A stretch of DNA of 64,000 nt from positions 626,501 through 690,500 of the forward strand of contig NZ_JAUFQP010000013.1 in assembly GCF_030409805.1 (NCBI RefSeq), written 5' to 3'. Below the pieces are notes generated by a model. That model had not been told where the DNA came from and searched no databases. It saw nothing but the letters and a program-made list of their open reading frames with translations. The translations under genes were made by a program, and so were the position numbers. Shown in pieces: positions 8,430 through 17,276 of this stretch. Position 1 is the first letter of the stretch. Each line of letters opens with the position of its first letter. The DNA comes from Algibacter miyuki (GTDB taxonomy: Bacteria > Bacteroidota > Bacteroidia > Flavobacteriales > Flavobacteriaceae).

Positions 8430-9179
8430 ATGGAAAATAGAACAGATAAAAATTCATATACTATAATTTTCGCCGTAGCTATGGTGTTAATTGTAGGTTC
8501 ATTATTAGCCTTTACAGCGTCGTCTTTAAGACCGAATATTGATGAAAATAAACGTTTAGAAAAGCAACAAAATATTTTGTATGCAATGGGCGTGAACGAG
8601 AATGAGGAAGGTAGTGCTAACTTTGTATCAACAGATAAGGCTCCGGAATTATTCAACAAATACATTAAAAAACAATTAGTAATCCAAGGAGGAAAAGTAA
8701 CCGAGGATAACGAAGCGTATTTAATTGATGTAAAAAAGGAACAAGCAAACGCTAAAGCGGGTAAAGAAAGAAGATTGCCATTAATGGAAGGCGAAAAAGA
8801 TGGTAAAACATATTATATTGCTCCAATTAGAGGTAAAGGACTTTGGGATGCCGTTTGGGCTTATATTGCTATGGATGAAAACATGGTAATACTTGGTGCT
8901 TATTTTGACCACAAAGGTGAAACACCAGGTTTAGGGGCAAATATCACGCAACGTTTCTTTATGGACGATTTTATTGGAGAGCATTTATTAGATGCATCTA
9001 ACAACTTTAAAGGTGTTGATGTTTCTAAAAGTAATGCTGACCCATTAAATAATGATAAAACAGATAATGAAGTTGATGCCATCGCTGGTGCAACCATTAC
9101 AGGAAATGGAGTTTCGGCTATGATAAAAAGCGACTTAAAGCTTTACGAGCCTTTCTTTAAAAACTTAAAAAACAATTAA
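8430..9179 (+). CDS. nqrC: Na+-translocating NADH:quinone reductase subunit C
   Basis: The 249-residue protein has one N-terminal membrane helix (about residues 11-31) and a periplasmic FMN-binding domain. The flavinylation motif reads DAIAGAT at 216-222, so Thr222 should carry covalent FMN through a phosphoester bond. The conserved PGLGA-type turn is present as ETPGLGANIT. Spacing to nqrB (2 bp) and nqrD (3 bp) indicates one transcript. The substrate of ApbE is directly visible here. Confidence 0.95.
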   Translation: MENRTDKNSYTIIFAVAMVLIVGSLLAFTASSLRPNIDENKRLEKQQNILYAMGVNENEEGSANFVSTDKAPELFNKYIKKQLVIQGGKVTEDNEAYLIDVKKEQANAKAGKERRLPLMEGEKDGKTYYIAPIRGKGLWDAVWAYIAMDENMVILGAYFDHKGETPGLGANITQRFFMDDFIGEHLLDASNNFKGVDVSKSNADPLNNDKTDNEVDAIAGATITGNGVSAMIKSDLKLYEPFFKNLKNN

Positions 9180-9182
9180 TTT

Positions 9183-9830
9183 ATGGGACTTTTACCAAAA
9201 AAAGACGCCAAGTTAATCACAGATCCATTAGCGGACAATAACCCAATTACGATTCAAGTACTTGGTATTTGTTCTGCTTTAGCAATTACAGCCGAATTAA
9301 AGGCATCTATTGTAATGGCCGTTTCGGTAATGGCCGTATTAGGTATAGGAAATGTTGTTATCTCTTTAATGAGAAACATTATTCCTTCAAAAATTAGAAT
9401 TATTGTACAATTAGTTGTGGTTGCTGCTTTAGTAATTATTGTCGATCAAGTATTAAAAGCTTTTGCTTACGAGTTAAGTAAAACCCTTTCTGTATTTGTT
9501 GGTTTAATTATTACAAACTGTATCATTATGGGACGTTTCGAGGCTTTTGCATTAGCAAATAAACCTTGGAGATCTTTCTTAGATGGTATTGGTAATGCCG
9601 CAGGTTACGGTTTAATTCTTATTATCGTTGGTTTTTTTAGAGAGCTTTTAGGTTCTGGAACTTTATTAGGTTTCAAAGTACTAGGAGATCCTATTGCAAA
9701 AACAGGATTATATGCTATAGGGTATGAGAATAACGGATTTATGTTATTATCACCAATGGCTTTAATTGTAGTTGGAATTATTATCTGGATTCAACGTAGT
9801 AGAAACACAGCATTAATCGAAGATCATTAA
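9183..9830 (+). CDS. nqrD: Na+-translocating NADH:quinone reductase subunit D
   Basis: The 215-residue, strongly hydrophobic protein contains the NqrD/RnfE signature region with LVGLIITNCIIMGRFEAFA at about 106-124, including the buried Cys of the family's membrane iron centre. About six membrane helices are expected, in inverted topology relative to NqrE. It begins 3 bp after nqrC. Confidence 0.95.
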   Translation: MGLLPKKDAKLITDPLADNNPITIQVLGICSALAITAELKASIVMAVSVMAVLGIGNVVISLMRNIIPSKIRIIVQLVVVAALVIIVDQVLKAFAYELSKTLSVFVGLIITNCIIMGRFEAFALANKPWRSFLDGIGNAAGYGLILIIVGFFRELLGSGTLLGFKVLGDPIAKTGLYAIGYENNGFMLLSPMALIVVGIIIWIQRSRNTALIEDH

Positions 9831-9907
9831 TTAGTGAGCAGTAAAATAGGTCGATAAGTAGTTTGCTACTGACGACTGAAAAAACTGAAAACTGAATACT
9901 AAAACAT
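9831..9907 (+). other. nqrD-nqrE spacer with short tandem-like repeats
   Basis: This is the only long gap inside the tight nqr operon (77 bp). It contains repeated units of the form ACTGAAAA/ACTGAATAC (around 9870-9900). I recall such ACTGAAAACTGA runs as common between genes in flavobacteria. No terminator or promoter is evident. Confidence 0.4.
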
Positions 9908-10621
9908 ATGGAATATATAGAGTTATTTTTCAAATCAATATTTATCGATAACATGGTATTTGCAACCTTCTTAGGAATGTGTTCTTACCTTGCGGTATCT
10001 AAAAAAGTATCAACAGCTGTTGGTCTTGGAGCTGCCGTTATCTTTGTATTGGCAATTACAGTACCATTAAACTGGTTGTTAGATCAGTATCTTTTACAAC
10101 CGGGAGCATTATCTTGGTTAGGTGAAGGTTATGCCGATTACGATTTAAGTTTCTTATCATTTATCATGTTTATTGCAACTATTGCAACCATGGTACAATT
10201 AGTAGAAATTGTGGTAGAGAAGTTCTCTCCATCATTGTACAATTCATTAGGTATCTTTTTACCGTTAATTGCAGTAAACTGTGCCATCTTAGGAGGGTCT
10301 TTATTTATGCAATCTCGCGAAATCCCAACATTAGGATTAGCAACGGTTTATGGAGTAGGTTCTGGTATCGGATGGTTCTTAGCCATCTTAGCCATTGCTG
10401 CTATTCGTGAAAAAATTAGATATTCTAACGTACCACCAGCATTAAGAGGCTTAGGAATTACATTCATCATTACAGGTTTAATGGCGATTGGATTTATGAG
10501 TTTTGGAGGAATGTTAACCGGAGGTGATGAAGAAGCACCTAAAGAGGAAAACACGGTTAAAGTAGATTCTAAAAAGGATAATAAAGAAGTGTTAGCTAAC
10601 AACATAAAAGTAAATGAGTAA
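9908..10621 (+). CDS. nqrE: Na+-translocating NADH:quinone reductase subunit E with a charged C-terminal tail
   Basis: The first 205 residues match Nqr[20 protein letters not shown] at the start, then helices, then [15 protein letters not shown] with the conserved Cys of the membrane iron site. The family is usually about 200 residues, and this one is 237. The extra tail after the last helix (GGMLTGGD...) is hydrophilic and rich in Glu and Lys, and would lie at the membrane surface. Its role is unknown. The gene overlaps nqrF by 8 bp. Confidence 0.95.
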   Translation: MEYIELFFKSIFIDNMVFATFLGMCSYLAVSKKVSTAVGLGAAVIFVLAITVPLNWLLDQYLLQPGALSWLGEGYADYDLSFLSFIMFIATIATMVQLVEIVVEKFSPSLYNSLGIFLPLIAVNCAILGGSLFMQSREIPTLGLATVYGVGSGIGWFLAILAIAAIREKIRYSNVPPALRGLGITFIITGLMAIGFMSFGGMLTGGDEEAPKEENTVKVDSKKDNKEVLANNIKVNE

Positions 10622-11930
10622 TATGATATTAGCCGCAGGTACATTAGGAACAATAGTAGTAACAGTAATTGCTTTTTTAATCATTACGCTTTTACTAGTT
10701 GCATTATTATTATTTGTAAAACAAAAATTATCACCATCGGGTCCTGTAAAGATTACCATTAATGGTGAAAAGGAAATTGAAGTGGGCTCTGGAGGAAGTT
10801 TACTTTCTACCTTAGGAAATGCTAAAATTTTCTTACCATCAGCATGTGGTGGAGGTGGAACATGTATTCAATGTGAATGCCACGTAAACTCTGGTGGAGG
10901 TGAAGCTTTACCAACAGAAATTCCACACTTTACAAGAAAAGAATTAAAACATGGTGCACGTTTAGCTTGTCAAGTTAAAGTAAAGCAAGACATGAATATC
11001 ACCATTCCTGAAGAAGTATTCGGAATTAAAAAATGGGAAGCAGTAGTAGTGCGTAACTATAACGTAGCCTCATTTATTAAAGAGTTTGTTGTGGAAATTC
11101 CAGAAGATATGGGGTACAAAGCAGGTGGATATATTCAAATTGAAATTCCTCCTTGTGAAGTGAAATATTCTGATATGGATATTACAGCGCATCCAGAAGA
11201 ACACGAAACACCAGATAAATTTCAAGCAGAATGGGATAAGTTTAAACTTTGGCCATTAGTAATGAAAAATACTGAAACTGTTGAAAGAGCTTATTCTATG
11301 GCTTCTTACCCAGCAGAAGGAAGAGAAATTATGTTAAACGTACGTGTGGCTTGCCCACCGTTCGATAGAGCCAAAGGTGGCTGGATGGATGTAAATCCAG
11401 GTGTAGCTTCATCTTTTATATTCAACCAAAAACCAGGCGATAAAGTAACTATTTCTGGTCCTTATGGTGAATTCTTCATCAACGAATCAGAAAGCGAAAT
11501 GCTTTACGTTGGTGGTGGTGCAGGTATGGCTCCAATGCGTTCTCACTTATATCACTTATTCAAAACCTTGAAAACAGGTCGTAAAGTAACATATTGGTAC
11601 GGTGGACGTTCTAAACGTGAGTTGTTCTATTTAGAGCATTTCTATGAGTTAGAAAAAGAGTTTCCAAACTTTAAGTTTTACTTAGCTTTATCAGAGCCAA
11701 TGGAAGAAGATAACTGGAAAGTAAAAGAAACTATAGATTCACCAGGAGACGGGTTTGTTGGGTTTATCCACAACTGTGTTATCGATAATTATTTATCATT
11801 GCATGAGTCGCCAGAAGATATTGAATTATATTTCTGTGGACCACCATTAATGAACAAAGCAGTTCAGAAAATGGGAGAAGATTTCGGAATCCCTGATGAA
11901 CATATTAGATTTGATGATTTTGGAGGATAG
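10614..11930 (+). CDS. nqrF: Na+-translocating NADH:quinone reductase subunit F
   Basis: The 438-residue protein has an N-terminal membrane helix (about 10-35) and a ferredoxin-like domain with [2Fe-2S] ligands at Cys78, Cys84, Cys87 and Cys119. It ends in a ferredoxin-NADP-reductase-like module with RAYSMASYP for [15 protein letters not shown] for the pyrophosphate and a C-terminal FGG. It takes electrons from NADH into the complex. The start is 8 bp inside nqrE, and a second ATG 9 bp later is also possible. A strong terminator closes the operon at 11951-11980. Confidence 0.96.
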   Translation: MSNMILAAGTLGTIVVTVIAFLIITLLLVALLLFVKQKLSPSGPVKITINGEKEIEVGSGGSLLSTLGNAKIFLPSACGGGGTCIQCECHVNSGGGEALPTEIPHFTRKELKHGARLACQVKVKQDMNITIPEEVFGIKKWEAVVVRNYNVASFIKEFVVEIPEDMGYKAGGYIQIEIPPCEVKYSDMDITAHPEEHETPDKFQAEWDKFKLWPLVMKNTETVERAYSMASYPAEGREIMLNVRVACPPFDRAKGGWMDVNPGVASSFIFNQKPGDKVTISGPYGEFFINESESEMLYVGGGAGMAPMRSHLYHLFKTLKTGRKVTYWYGGRSKRELFYLEHFYELEKEFPNFKFYLALSEPMEEDNWKVKETIDSPGDGFVGFIHNCVIDNYLSLHESPEDIELYFCGPPLMNKAVQKMGEDFGIPDEHIRFDDFGG

Positions 11931-11950
11931 TCTCTAAATTCAAGATATAT

Positions 11951-11980
11951 AAAAAACCAACACGAAAGTGTTGGTTTTTT
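11951..11980. terminator. Bidirectional terminator between nqrF and the convergent gene
   Basis: A near-perfect hairpin has a GAAA tetraloop at 11964-11967 and a 13-bp stem (AAAAAACCAACAC / GTGTTGGTTTTTT). A and T runs on both sides let it serve both nqrF and the minus-strand gene ending at 11985. Confidence 0.9.
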
Positions 11981-11984
11981 TGTT

Positions 11985-12443
11985 TTAAAAAATATGTGTT
12001 AAATGGTATTTGGGTGTGTTATCTTCAAACTCAAAGAGCTTGGTGTAATCCATGTAATTCGGAATCTTATCGAGTTCGCATAACAAAGTAATGACCGCAG
12101 AGAGGGCTTTAAATAAACTGTCCTTATCCTTGGGGTTTGTCGGTTTTTTGTTTTTGTAGTTTAAAGGCACGATATATCCTGAAGCTTTTAAAAAGGTGGA
12201 TTCTATTTTTAGTAATTCTAAAGGCGAATAACCATTAAATTTCCGACCTAAAGTTTCATGTACTTTTCCTATATAATTTAAATTTATCGACCCATGATCA
12301 TCCGATAAATGTTGCCAACTATCAGAATTATCCAAAATATTTCCTACGGCACATTTTTGACAGCATTCTGGATCTAATTCGTTATTATGAAAAGCGATAT
12401 ATAGTTTTCTAACCGCAGATTCTAATCGTGGTGTCGTTTTCAT
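11985..12443 (-). CDS. Conserved flavobacterial protein with a Cys-rich motif, function unknown
   Basis: The 152-residue soluble protein begins MKTTPRLESAVRKLYIAFHN and has a cluster ECCQKCAVG with Cys27, Cys28 and Cys31, followed by a His/Asp segment (HLSDDHGS). There is no signal peptide or membrane helix. I recall similar proteins annotated as NADH-quinone reductase subunit F in flavobacteria, but it lacks ferredoxin and FAD/NADH domains, so that name looks like carry-over from the neighbouring operon. The Cys and His residues could bind metal. A role linked to NQR assembly is possible only from location. Confidence 0.7.
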   Translation of the reverse strand: MKTTPRLESAVRKLYIAFHNNELDPECCQKCAVGNILDNSDSWQHLSDDHGSINLNYIGKVHETLGRKFNGYSPLELLKIESTFLKASGYIVPLNYKNKKPTNPKDKDSLFKALSAVITLLCELDKIPNYMDYTKLFEFEDNTPKYHLTHIF

Positions 12444-12544
12444 TTCTTTTAATTTTGATATTAAATTACGAAAAAAGATTTTAATTGATTAGTTACCTAT
12501 ATGTACTTTGTTAAATTGTTGTTTTTAAAACACGAGTAATATTG

Positions 12545-12553
12545 TATTTTTGT
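12545..12553 (+). promoter_or_regulatory. -7 promoter element almost touching a start codon
   Basis: TATTTTTGT matches TAnnTTTG and ends only 3 bp before the ATG at 12557. Transcription would begin at or just after that ATG, so the mRNA may be leaderless or the true start may be further in. Confidence 0.5.
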
Positions 12554-12556
12554 ATC

Positions 12557-12934
12557 ATGAGCAAAGCATTATCAAAACAAGAACTCCATAATCTAGCGAT
12601 GAACCACGTTGGGAAAGATCTAGAGCAACGAGGATTCGAATTTATAGCTATAAACAGCAAGTTGAAAAAACATCCACAATTTGTATGTATGGATAAAACC
12701 AAACAGTATTTTTTTGTTATTGTTCGGGCGGTTGTTTTACCTGAAAACCCTAATAATTTTGATGTCGTTTGGATGGAAAGTTTTAAAAAGCATGCTAGAG
12801 AAAATGATGCAAAAGTACTTTATGCAGGTGTAGGAATTGGAAGTATACATGGTGAAAAGGAACCACTTTATTTAAATGAAGAATACTTGTTAGAATACAA
12901 CGGTATTCAAGTTTTAGAAACCAACTTAAATTAG
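12557..12934 (+). CDS. Small conserved protein between the nqr operon and apbE, function unknown
   Basis: The 125-residue soluble protein starts MSKALSKQELHNLAMNHVGK. I chose the ATG at 12557 over an upstream TTG that lies within the promoter. It has an alternating helix/strand pattern with a central FVCMDKTKQYFFVIVRAV. That resembles the core of nuclease-like folds, but I see no complete catalytic motif and do not assign one. There are no membrane segments. It abuts apbE with no gap (TAG then ATG), so the two are co-transcribed, suggesting a link to NQR maturation. Confidence 0.72.
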   Translation: MSKALSKQELHNLAMNHVGKDLEQRGFEFIAINSKLKKHPQFVCMDKTKQYFFVIVRAVVLPENPNNFDVVWMESFKKHARENDAKVLYAGVGIGSIHGEKEPLYLNEEYLLEYNGIQVLETNLN

Positions 12935-13942
12935 ATGAAAACTACGATAAAAGTACTCGTGTGTTGTTTGTTGCTTTCGGCTTGTAAACAGCAACCCGAT
13001 TCAGAAGAAAACAATGCCGCCAAAGCCCAAAATATGAGTTTACAAGGCGATGTGTTTGGAACGTTTTATCAGGTAACATACGACTCCGAAATTAATTATC
13101 AGGTAGCACTTGATAGTTTATTTTCCGTAATAAACCATGCGATGTCTACTTATATCGATAGTTCGGATATTTCTAAGGTAAATAGAAATGAGGCTGTTAA
13201 AATAGATGCTCATTTTAAAACCGTTTTCAATACGTCAAAAACTATTTTTAACGAAACTAAAGGGGCTTTCGATCCCACTATTGGAGCTGTTGTAAATGCT
13301 TGGGATTTTGGGCCAGAAGGAAAAATAGTGGACTTAGATAGCCTTAAAATAAACGAACTAATGGAATCTGTTGGGTTAGATAAAGTCAGTCTAGAGGGTA
13401 ATAATTTATTGAAACCTCAATCGACATTTATTGATTTTAATGCTATTGCAAAAGGTTATGGCGTTGATGTGGTTGGAGAGTATTTAGAAAGTCAGCATAT
13501 CGATAACTATTTAATAAACATTGGAGGTGAACTCCGTGCGCGTGGCACCAATGTAGTAAGCGGTAAAGTATGGACAGTAGGTGTGGAGAATCCGAATTTC
13601 AGCGGCACACAATCTATAAATAAAGTGCTTTTTCTAAAAGATAAAGCCATGGCAACATCGGGAACTTATAGAAAATTTAAATTGGATGCCGATGGCAATC
13701 GTTACGCCCATATTATTGATACTAAAACAGGATACCCAAGTAAAACGAATTTATTAAGTATTTCTGTAATTGCGGAAAATTGCATGATTGCTGATGCTTA
13801 TGCAACGGCATTTAAGTCTATGGGGATTGAAAATATAAAAACGTTTTTAGAAACACACCCAGAACTAAAGGTATTCTTGATTTTTGAAAATGATAAAAAG
13901 GAGTTTGAAACCTTAAGTTTGAATGGCTTTTCTGAAAACTAA
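12935..13942 (+). CDS. apbE: FAD:protein FMN transferase ApbE, lipoprotein
   Basis: The 335-residue protein has a lipoprotein signal peptide ending LLLSAC with Cys17. It should be anchored in the membrane facing the periplasm, where NqrB and NqrC receive FMN. Family motifs are clear: GAFDPTIGAVVNAWDFGP, IDFNAIAKGYGVD, NIGGELRARG, TSGTYRKF, HIIDTKTGYPS and DAYATAFKSMG, the last with the Mg2+-binding Asp. It transfers FMN from FAD to threonine in the flavinylation motif. It immediately follows the small protein at 12557 and lies 1 kb after nqrF, separated by one opposite-strand gene. The ORF is complete. Confidence 0.95.
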   Translation: MKTTIKVLVCCLLLSACKQQPDSEENNAAKAQNMSLQGDVFGTFYQVTYDSEINYQVALDSLFSVINHAMSTYIDSSDISKVNRNEAVKIDAHFKTVFNTSKTIFNETKGAFDPTIGAVVNAWDFGPEGKIVDLDSLKINELMESVGLDKVSLEGNNLLKPQSTFIDFNAIAKGYGVDVVGEYLESQHIDNYLINIGGELRARGTNVVSGKVWTVGVENPNFSGTQSINKVLFLKDKAMATSGTYRKFKLDADGNRYAHIIDTKTGYPSKTNLLSISVIAENCMIADAYATAFKSMGIENIKTFLETHPELKVFLIFENDKKEFETLSLNGFSEN

Positions 13943-13989
13943 GATACTCCAAGGAATTAATAAAAAACGCGTACTAAGTATTGAGGTTA

Positions 13990-14358
13990 CTAAAGCGCAT
14001 GAATAAGTAATAGTAACCAACCTGTAACTAAAAATAAACCGCCAACAGGTGTAATTGGCCCTAAAAAGCGAAGTTTTTTTCCTTTGGCATCAGAGATTAC
14101 TAAACCAAAAATACTAAAGGAAAATAATACAATCCCTAAAGTAAAACACCAGTAAGTGGCAGCAGTTATGTGATAACCACTAACACCTAAACCAAGCAAT
14201 ACAATGGCGTGATACATTTGATATTTTACGCCAACTTCAAAACTATGTAATTGATCGGTTGATAGGATTTTCTTTAATGCATGAGCTCCAAAAGCACCAA
14301 AAATCACAGAGAGCATTCCTAAAAAAGCGGCTGTGGCAATAATAATGTGTTGTGTCAT
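13990..14358 (-). CDS. DUF423 family membrane protein
   Basis: The 122-residue protein has four hydrophobic helices and the family landmarks FGAFGAHALK near the N-terminus, YQMYHA at about 46-51, and GPITPVGGLFLVTGW near the C-terminus. The function is unknown (related to E. coli YgdD). It is the last gene of the minus-strand operon that starts at gpmI, 14 bp after the methyltransferase gene. It is convergent with apbE, with no clear terminator between them. Confidence 0.85.
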   Translation of the reverse strand: MTQHIIIATAAFLGMLSVIFGAFGAHALKKILSTDQLHSFEVGVKYQMYHAIVLLGLGVSGYHITAATYWCFTLGIVLFSFSIFGLVISDAKGKKLRFLGPITPVGGLFLVTGWLLLLIHAL

Positions 14359-14372
14359 TATAGTTCGTTTTT

Positions 14373-15137
14373 CTATTTGTAAACCACCGGAATAATTTCA
14401 CCTGGAGCTAAACAGTATTGTGCTATCGCTTTCGCGGGAAGGGTAGCGGTATAATCTACCTCATTTACTTTAAAACCTATACTACGAAGTTTATCAAAAT
14501 AATCTCGGCCATAAACACGAACATGATCATATTGTCCGAAAATTTTAGCACGTTCCGCTTTATCGGTAATAGTATAATCTTCAAAAGTAGTGGCTCTAGA
14601 TAAATCTTGCGGAATTTGAAAAATGCCCATACCACCCGGTTTAAGTACACGATAAAGCTCTTGCATGGCTTTGGTATCATCTGGAATATGTTCTAGAACA
14701 TGATTACAGAAAATAATATCGTAACTGTTATCTTCAAAAGGTAAATCGCAAATATCAGCCTTTACATCAGCAATTGGCGATAGCAAATCGGTTGTGGTAT
14801 AATCTAGGTTTTTAAGGGATCTAAAACGTTTCAAAAAACATTGTTCAGGCGCAAAATGAAGTACTTTTTTTTCCGAAGAAAAGAAATCGGTTTCATTCTT
14901 AAGATAGAGCCAAAGCAATCTATGGCGCTCTAAACTTAAGGTAGAAGGCGATAGTACATTGTTGCGCTGGTTTCCGTAGCCATAAGGTAGAAAGCTCTTA
15001 AAACTTTTTTCGTCAATAGGATCGGTAAAGGTATTTCCTTTTAAAAAGAAAGCTAAAACCGGACGAATAACATAACTTAACCTTATTAATAAAGGCCTTG
15101 GAATGGTGTTTAATATGAGTTTAAAGAGTTTTTTCAA
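14373..15137 (-). CDS. Class I SAM-dependent methyltransferase
   Basis: The 254-residue cytoplasmic protein has a hydrophobic/basic N-terminus followed by a Rossmann domain. VLHFAPE at 92-98 stands in for the SAM loop, DICDLPFEDNSYDIIFCNHVLEH spans 128-150, and LKPGGMGIFQIP follows. This is the methyltransferase type 11 pattern. The variant VLHFAPE is seen in methyltransferases near glycan or lipid genes, but the substrate cannot be told here. It is 3 bp after the DUF3050 gene in the same operon. Confidence 0.8.
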   Translation of the reverse strand: MKKLFKLILNTIPRPLLIRLSYVIRPVLAFFLKGNTFTDPIDEKSFKSFLPYGYGNQRNNVLSPSTLSLERHRLLWLYLKNETDFFSSEKKVLHFAPEQCFLKRFRSLKNLDYTTTDLLSPIADVKADICDLPFEDNSYDIIFCNHVLEHIPDDTKAMQELYRVLKPGGMGIFQIPQDLSRATTFEDYTITDKAERAKIFGQYDHVRVYGRDYFDKLRSIGFKVNEVDYTATLPAKAIAQYCLAPGEIIPVVYK

Positions 15138-15140
15138 TGT

Positions 15141-15929
15141 TTAGGCTTCTTGATCTACTGTTGATGAAATTAAGTTTGAAATGCCATCCCAAAGCGCAAT
15201 ACGATATTTTAGTGCATCTTTTGCGGTTTCTAAAACATCATCCCATTTCTGAGAATCGTTTTGGCATAATTCTTCAACCATTTTTAAAGATAATGGGCCA
15301 TGCTCATCACCATCTAATTCTATATGGCGTTCCAAATAATAAGTAAGTTTACTATAAGAGGCTTTGTGTTGTTGTTCAGATTGTTTTATAATTTGAAAAA
15401 ACATATCAGGAATGACATCTTCTCTTCCGAAGGTAAAAGCGGCAGCAATTTTATGCGGTGCATTGGTGTCAATGGTTTTAAAAGAGAAATCTACAAAATC
15501 TTGGGTTTCTTTTGGTAAATTTAAAGCAGTTAGTGCATTAGAAACTGAAGTGCCAGCTACTATATTTTTTATAAATTTATTTATATCTGTTGTGCTTGCC
15601 CCAATTTGTTGCATGGCGTCTAAGTACATTTCAAAATGACTATAAGGTTGGCCTAGCTCGTTAACATCACTTTCTTCACCTAGAACAATTTCATTTATAA
15701 AACGCGCCGTAGAAGGATGTTTTACAGGTGTCCAAGGTACCGATGTGTTGGTTAAATGATTTTGAAGCGCTTTTAACAAACTCATAAAATCCCAAACAGC
15801 AAAAACATGCTGTTCCATAAAAGTTTTAATATCTTCAACCGACGCTAAATCACTGTATAATTTATGCGAATTGAGCTGTTCTCGCAATGGTTTTAAAGCG
15901 AGTTCAATAGATTTTATGTATGTATTCAT
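15141..15929 (-). CDS. DUF3050 family protein (heme-oxygenase-like fold)
   Basis: The 262-residue all-helical protein has family features: FMEQHVFAVWDFMSLLKALQ near 37-56, PWTPVKHP, EIVLGEESD, YSHFEMYLDAM, FTFGREDVIPDMF and YYLERHIELDGDEHG. Several His, Glu and Asp residues (HVFAVWDF, ERHIELD, DEHG) are placed as in heme-oxygenase-like di-iron or heme proteins. The biochemical role is unknown to me. It begins the base after map ends, on the same strand, so it is probably translated from the same mRNA. Confidence 0.83.
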   Translation of the reverse strand: MNTYIKSIELALKPLREQLNSHKLYSDLASVEDIKTFMEQHVFAVWDFMSLLKALQNHLTNTSVPWTPVKHPSTARFINEIVLGEESDVNELGQPYSHFEMYLDAMQQIGASTTDINKFIKNIVAGTSVSNALTALNLPKETQDFVDFSFKTIDTNAPHKIAAAFTFGREDVIPDMFFQIIKQSEQQHKASYSKLTYYLERHIELDGDEHGPLSLKMVEELCQNDSQKWDDVLETAKDALKYRIALWDGISNLISSTVDQEA

Positions 15930-16748
15930 TTAAAGAACTAATGCTTTTTGACGAAATTCATCTTCCTCATTAGAAACAATACCTAAAGCATCATAAATAT
16001 AAGCAAAGGTTGAAAGTAGTTCTGGTTTTCCATCAACTAAGGCGACATCGTGCTCAAAGTGAGCCGACGGTTTGTTATCTAAAGTAGTGATGGTCCAACC
16101 ATCAGAATGTTGTTTAATGCGGTGTGTGCCTAAATTAATCATTGGCTCAATAGCCACAACCATCCCGTTAACAAATTTCTTACCGCGACCACGTTTTCCG
16201 TAGTTTGGCATTTCAGGATCTTCGTGCATTTTTGCTCCTAATCCATGACCTACAAGTTCTCTTACCACACCATAACCATGATCTTCACAGTATTTTTGAA
16301 TGGCATAACCAACATCTCCAACACGGTTATTCGCTTTAAATTCGCGAATACCAACATATAAAGATTCTTTGGTGACTTGAAGTAATTTTTCGGTTTCAGG
16401 TTCTATTTCTCCTACAGCAAAAGTGTAAGCATGATCGCCATAAAAACCATTTTTTAAGGCACCACAATCTATAGAAATAATATCACCTTCAACTAAAGGC
16501 GTGCTGTTTGGAATACCGTGAACCACTTGAGTGTTCGGGCTCATGCAAAGTGTATTTGGAAAATCGTAAAGGCCTAAAAAACCGGGTATAGCGCCGTGAT
16601 CTCTAATATGCTCTTCAGCTATTTTATCTAGTTGAAGTGTTGTAACGCCTGGCTTTAAAGCTTTGGCAACTTCTCCTAATGTTTTAGATACTATTAATGC
16701 ACTTTCGCGCATTAGTTCAATTTCTTCTTGGGTTTTTATAACTATCAT
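15930..16748 (-). CDS. map: Type I methionine aminopeptidase
   Basis: I chose the ATG at 16748 (MIVIKTQEEIELMRES), which fits the family. A second ATG two codons upstream is also possible. The 272-residue enzyme shows the metal-binding set in order: SIDCGALKNGFYGDHAYTF with two Asp, LVGHGLGAKMHEDP with His, VVAIEPMI with Glu, and HFEHDVALV with the last Glu. It removes N-terminal Met from new proteins in the cytoplasm. It is in the middle of the minus-strand operon, abutting the DUF3050 gene. Confidence 0.95.
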   Translation of the reverse strand: MIVIKTQEEIELMRESALIVSKTLGEVAKALKPGVTTLQLDKIAEEHIRDHGAIPGFLGLYDFPNTLCMSPNTQVVHGIPNSTPLVEGDIISIDCGALKNGFYGDHAYTFAVGEIEPETEKLLQVTKESLYVGIREFKANNRVGDVGYAIQKYCEDHGYGVVRELVGHGLGAKMHEDPEMPNYGKRGRGKKFVNGMVVAIEPMINLGTHRIKQHSDGWTITTLDNKPSAHFEHDVALVDGKPELLSTFAYIYDALGIVSNEEDEFRQKALVL

Positions 16749-16826
16749 ATTCAAAAAAATAATGGCAAAGGTACTTAAAATGCTGTAATTGCCTATGTTT
16801 AAAATGAAGACGCTCGGATTTGGGAA

Positions 16827-17231
16827 CTATTTTAAGAAACCAAATAAGCCTTTTTTCTTCTGTGGAATTACTGGTTTTTGATTGGTGAGTATTTGATATA
16901 CTTCTCCCCAACCAATGAAACCTCCAATGTTTCTATCGTCAATAAATAAATCGGCATGAATTTTTCGACTTACATCGGTTGTATATTCCTCGTCTTCAAA
17001 ACTGTGATTTACTGCGTAAAAATGGATGCCGTTATCTTTGCAGAAAGCCACGGCATCGTCTAATTTTTCGCCACATCTATAGGTCCATAAAATGAGACGG
17101 TGCCCATCTTCTTGCAGTTTTTTTAAAGTTTCGAAAGCAAATAGCATAGGCTTTCCTATTTTAGGATAAGCATCTTCTACAATAGTGCCATCGAAATCTA
17201 CAGCTATAATTTTTGTGTTGCTAAAATTCAT
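16827..17231 (-). CDS. Small capless HAD-superfamily phosphatase (BT0820-like)
   Basis: I chose the start at 17231 (MNFSNTKIIAVDFDGTI). An ATG six codons upstream adds nothing family-like. The roughly 134-residue protein has HAD motif I (VDFDGTIVED), motif II region WTYRCGE, and DLFIDDRNIGG as motif IV. There is no room for a cap domain, as in the Bacteroides BT0820 group. It likely dephosphorylates a small metabolite, identity unknown. It lies 45 bp after gpmI and 78 bp before map on the same strand. Confidence 0.85.
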   Translation of the reverse strand: MNFSNTKIIAVDFDGTIVEDAYPKIGKPMLFAFETLKKLQEDGHRLILWTYRCGEKLDDAVAFCKDNGIHFYAVNHSFEDEEYTTDVSRKIHADLFIDDRNIGGFIGWGEVYQILTNQKPVIPQKKKGLFGFLK

Positions 17232-17276
17232 TTTATTAAGGGCAAGCAATACGCTTTAAGTTGTTGTAATTTGTAT

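Noticed and set aside
11985..12443. Naming this gene NADH-quinone reductase subunit F
   Set aside because: It lacks the 2Fe-2S, FAD and NADH motifs, and the true nqrF is at 10614-11930.
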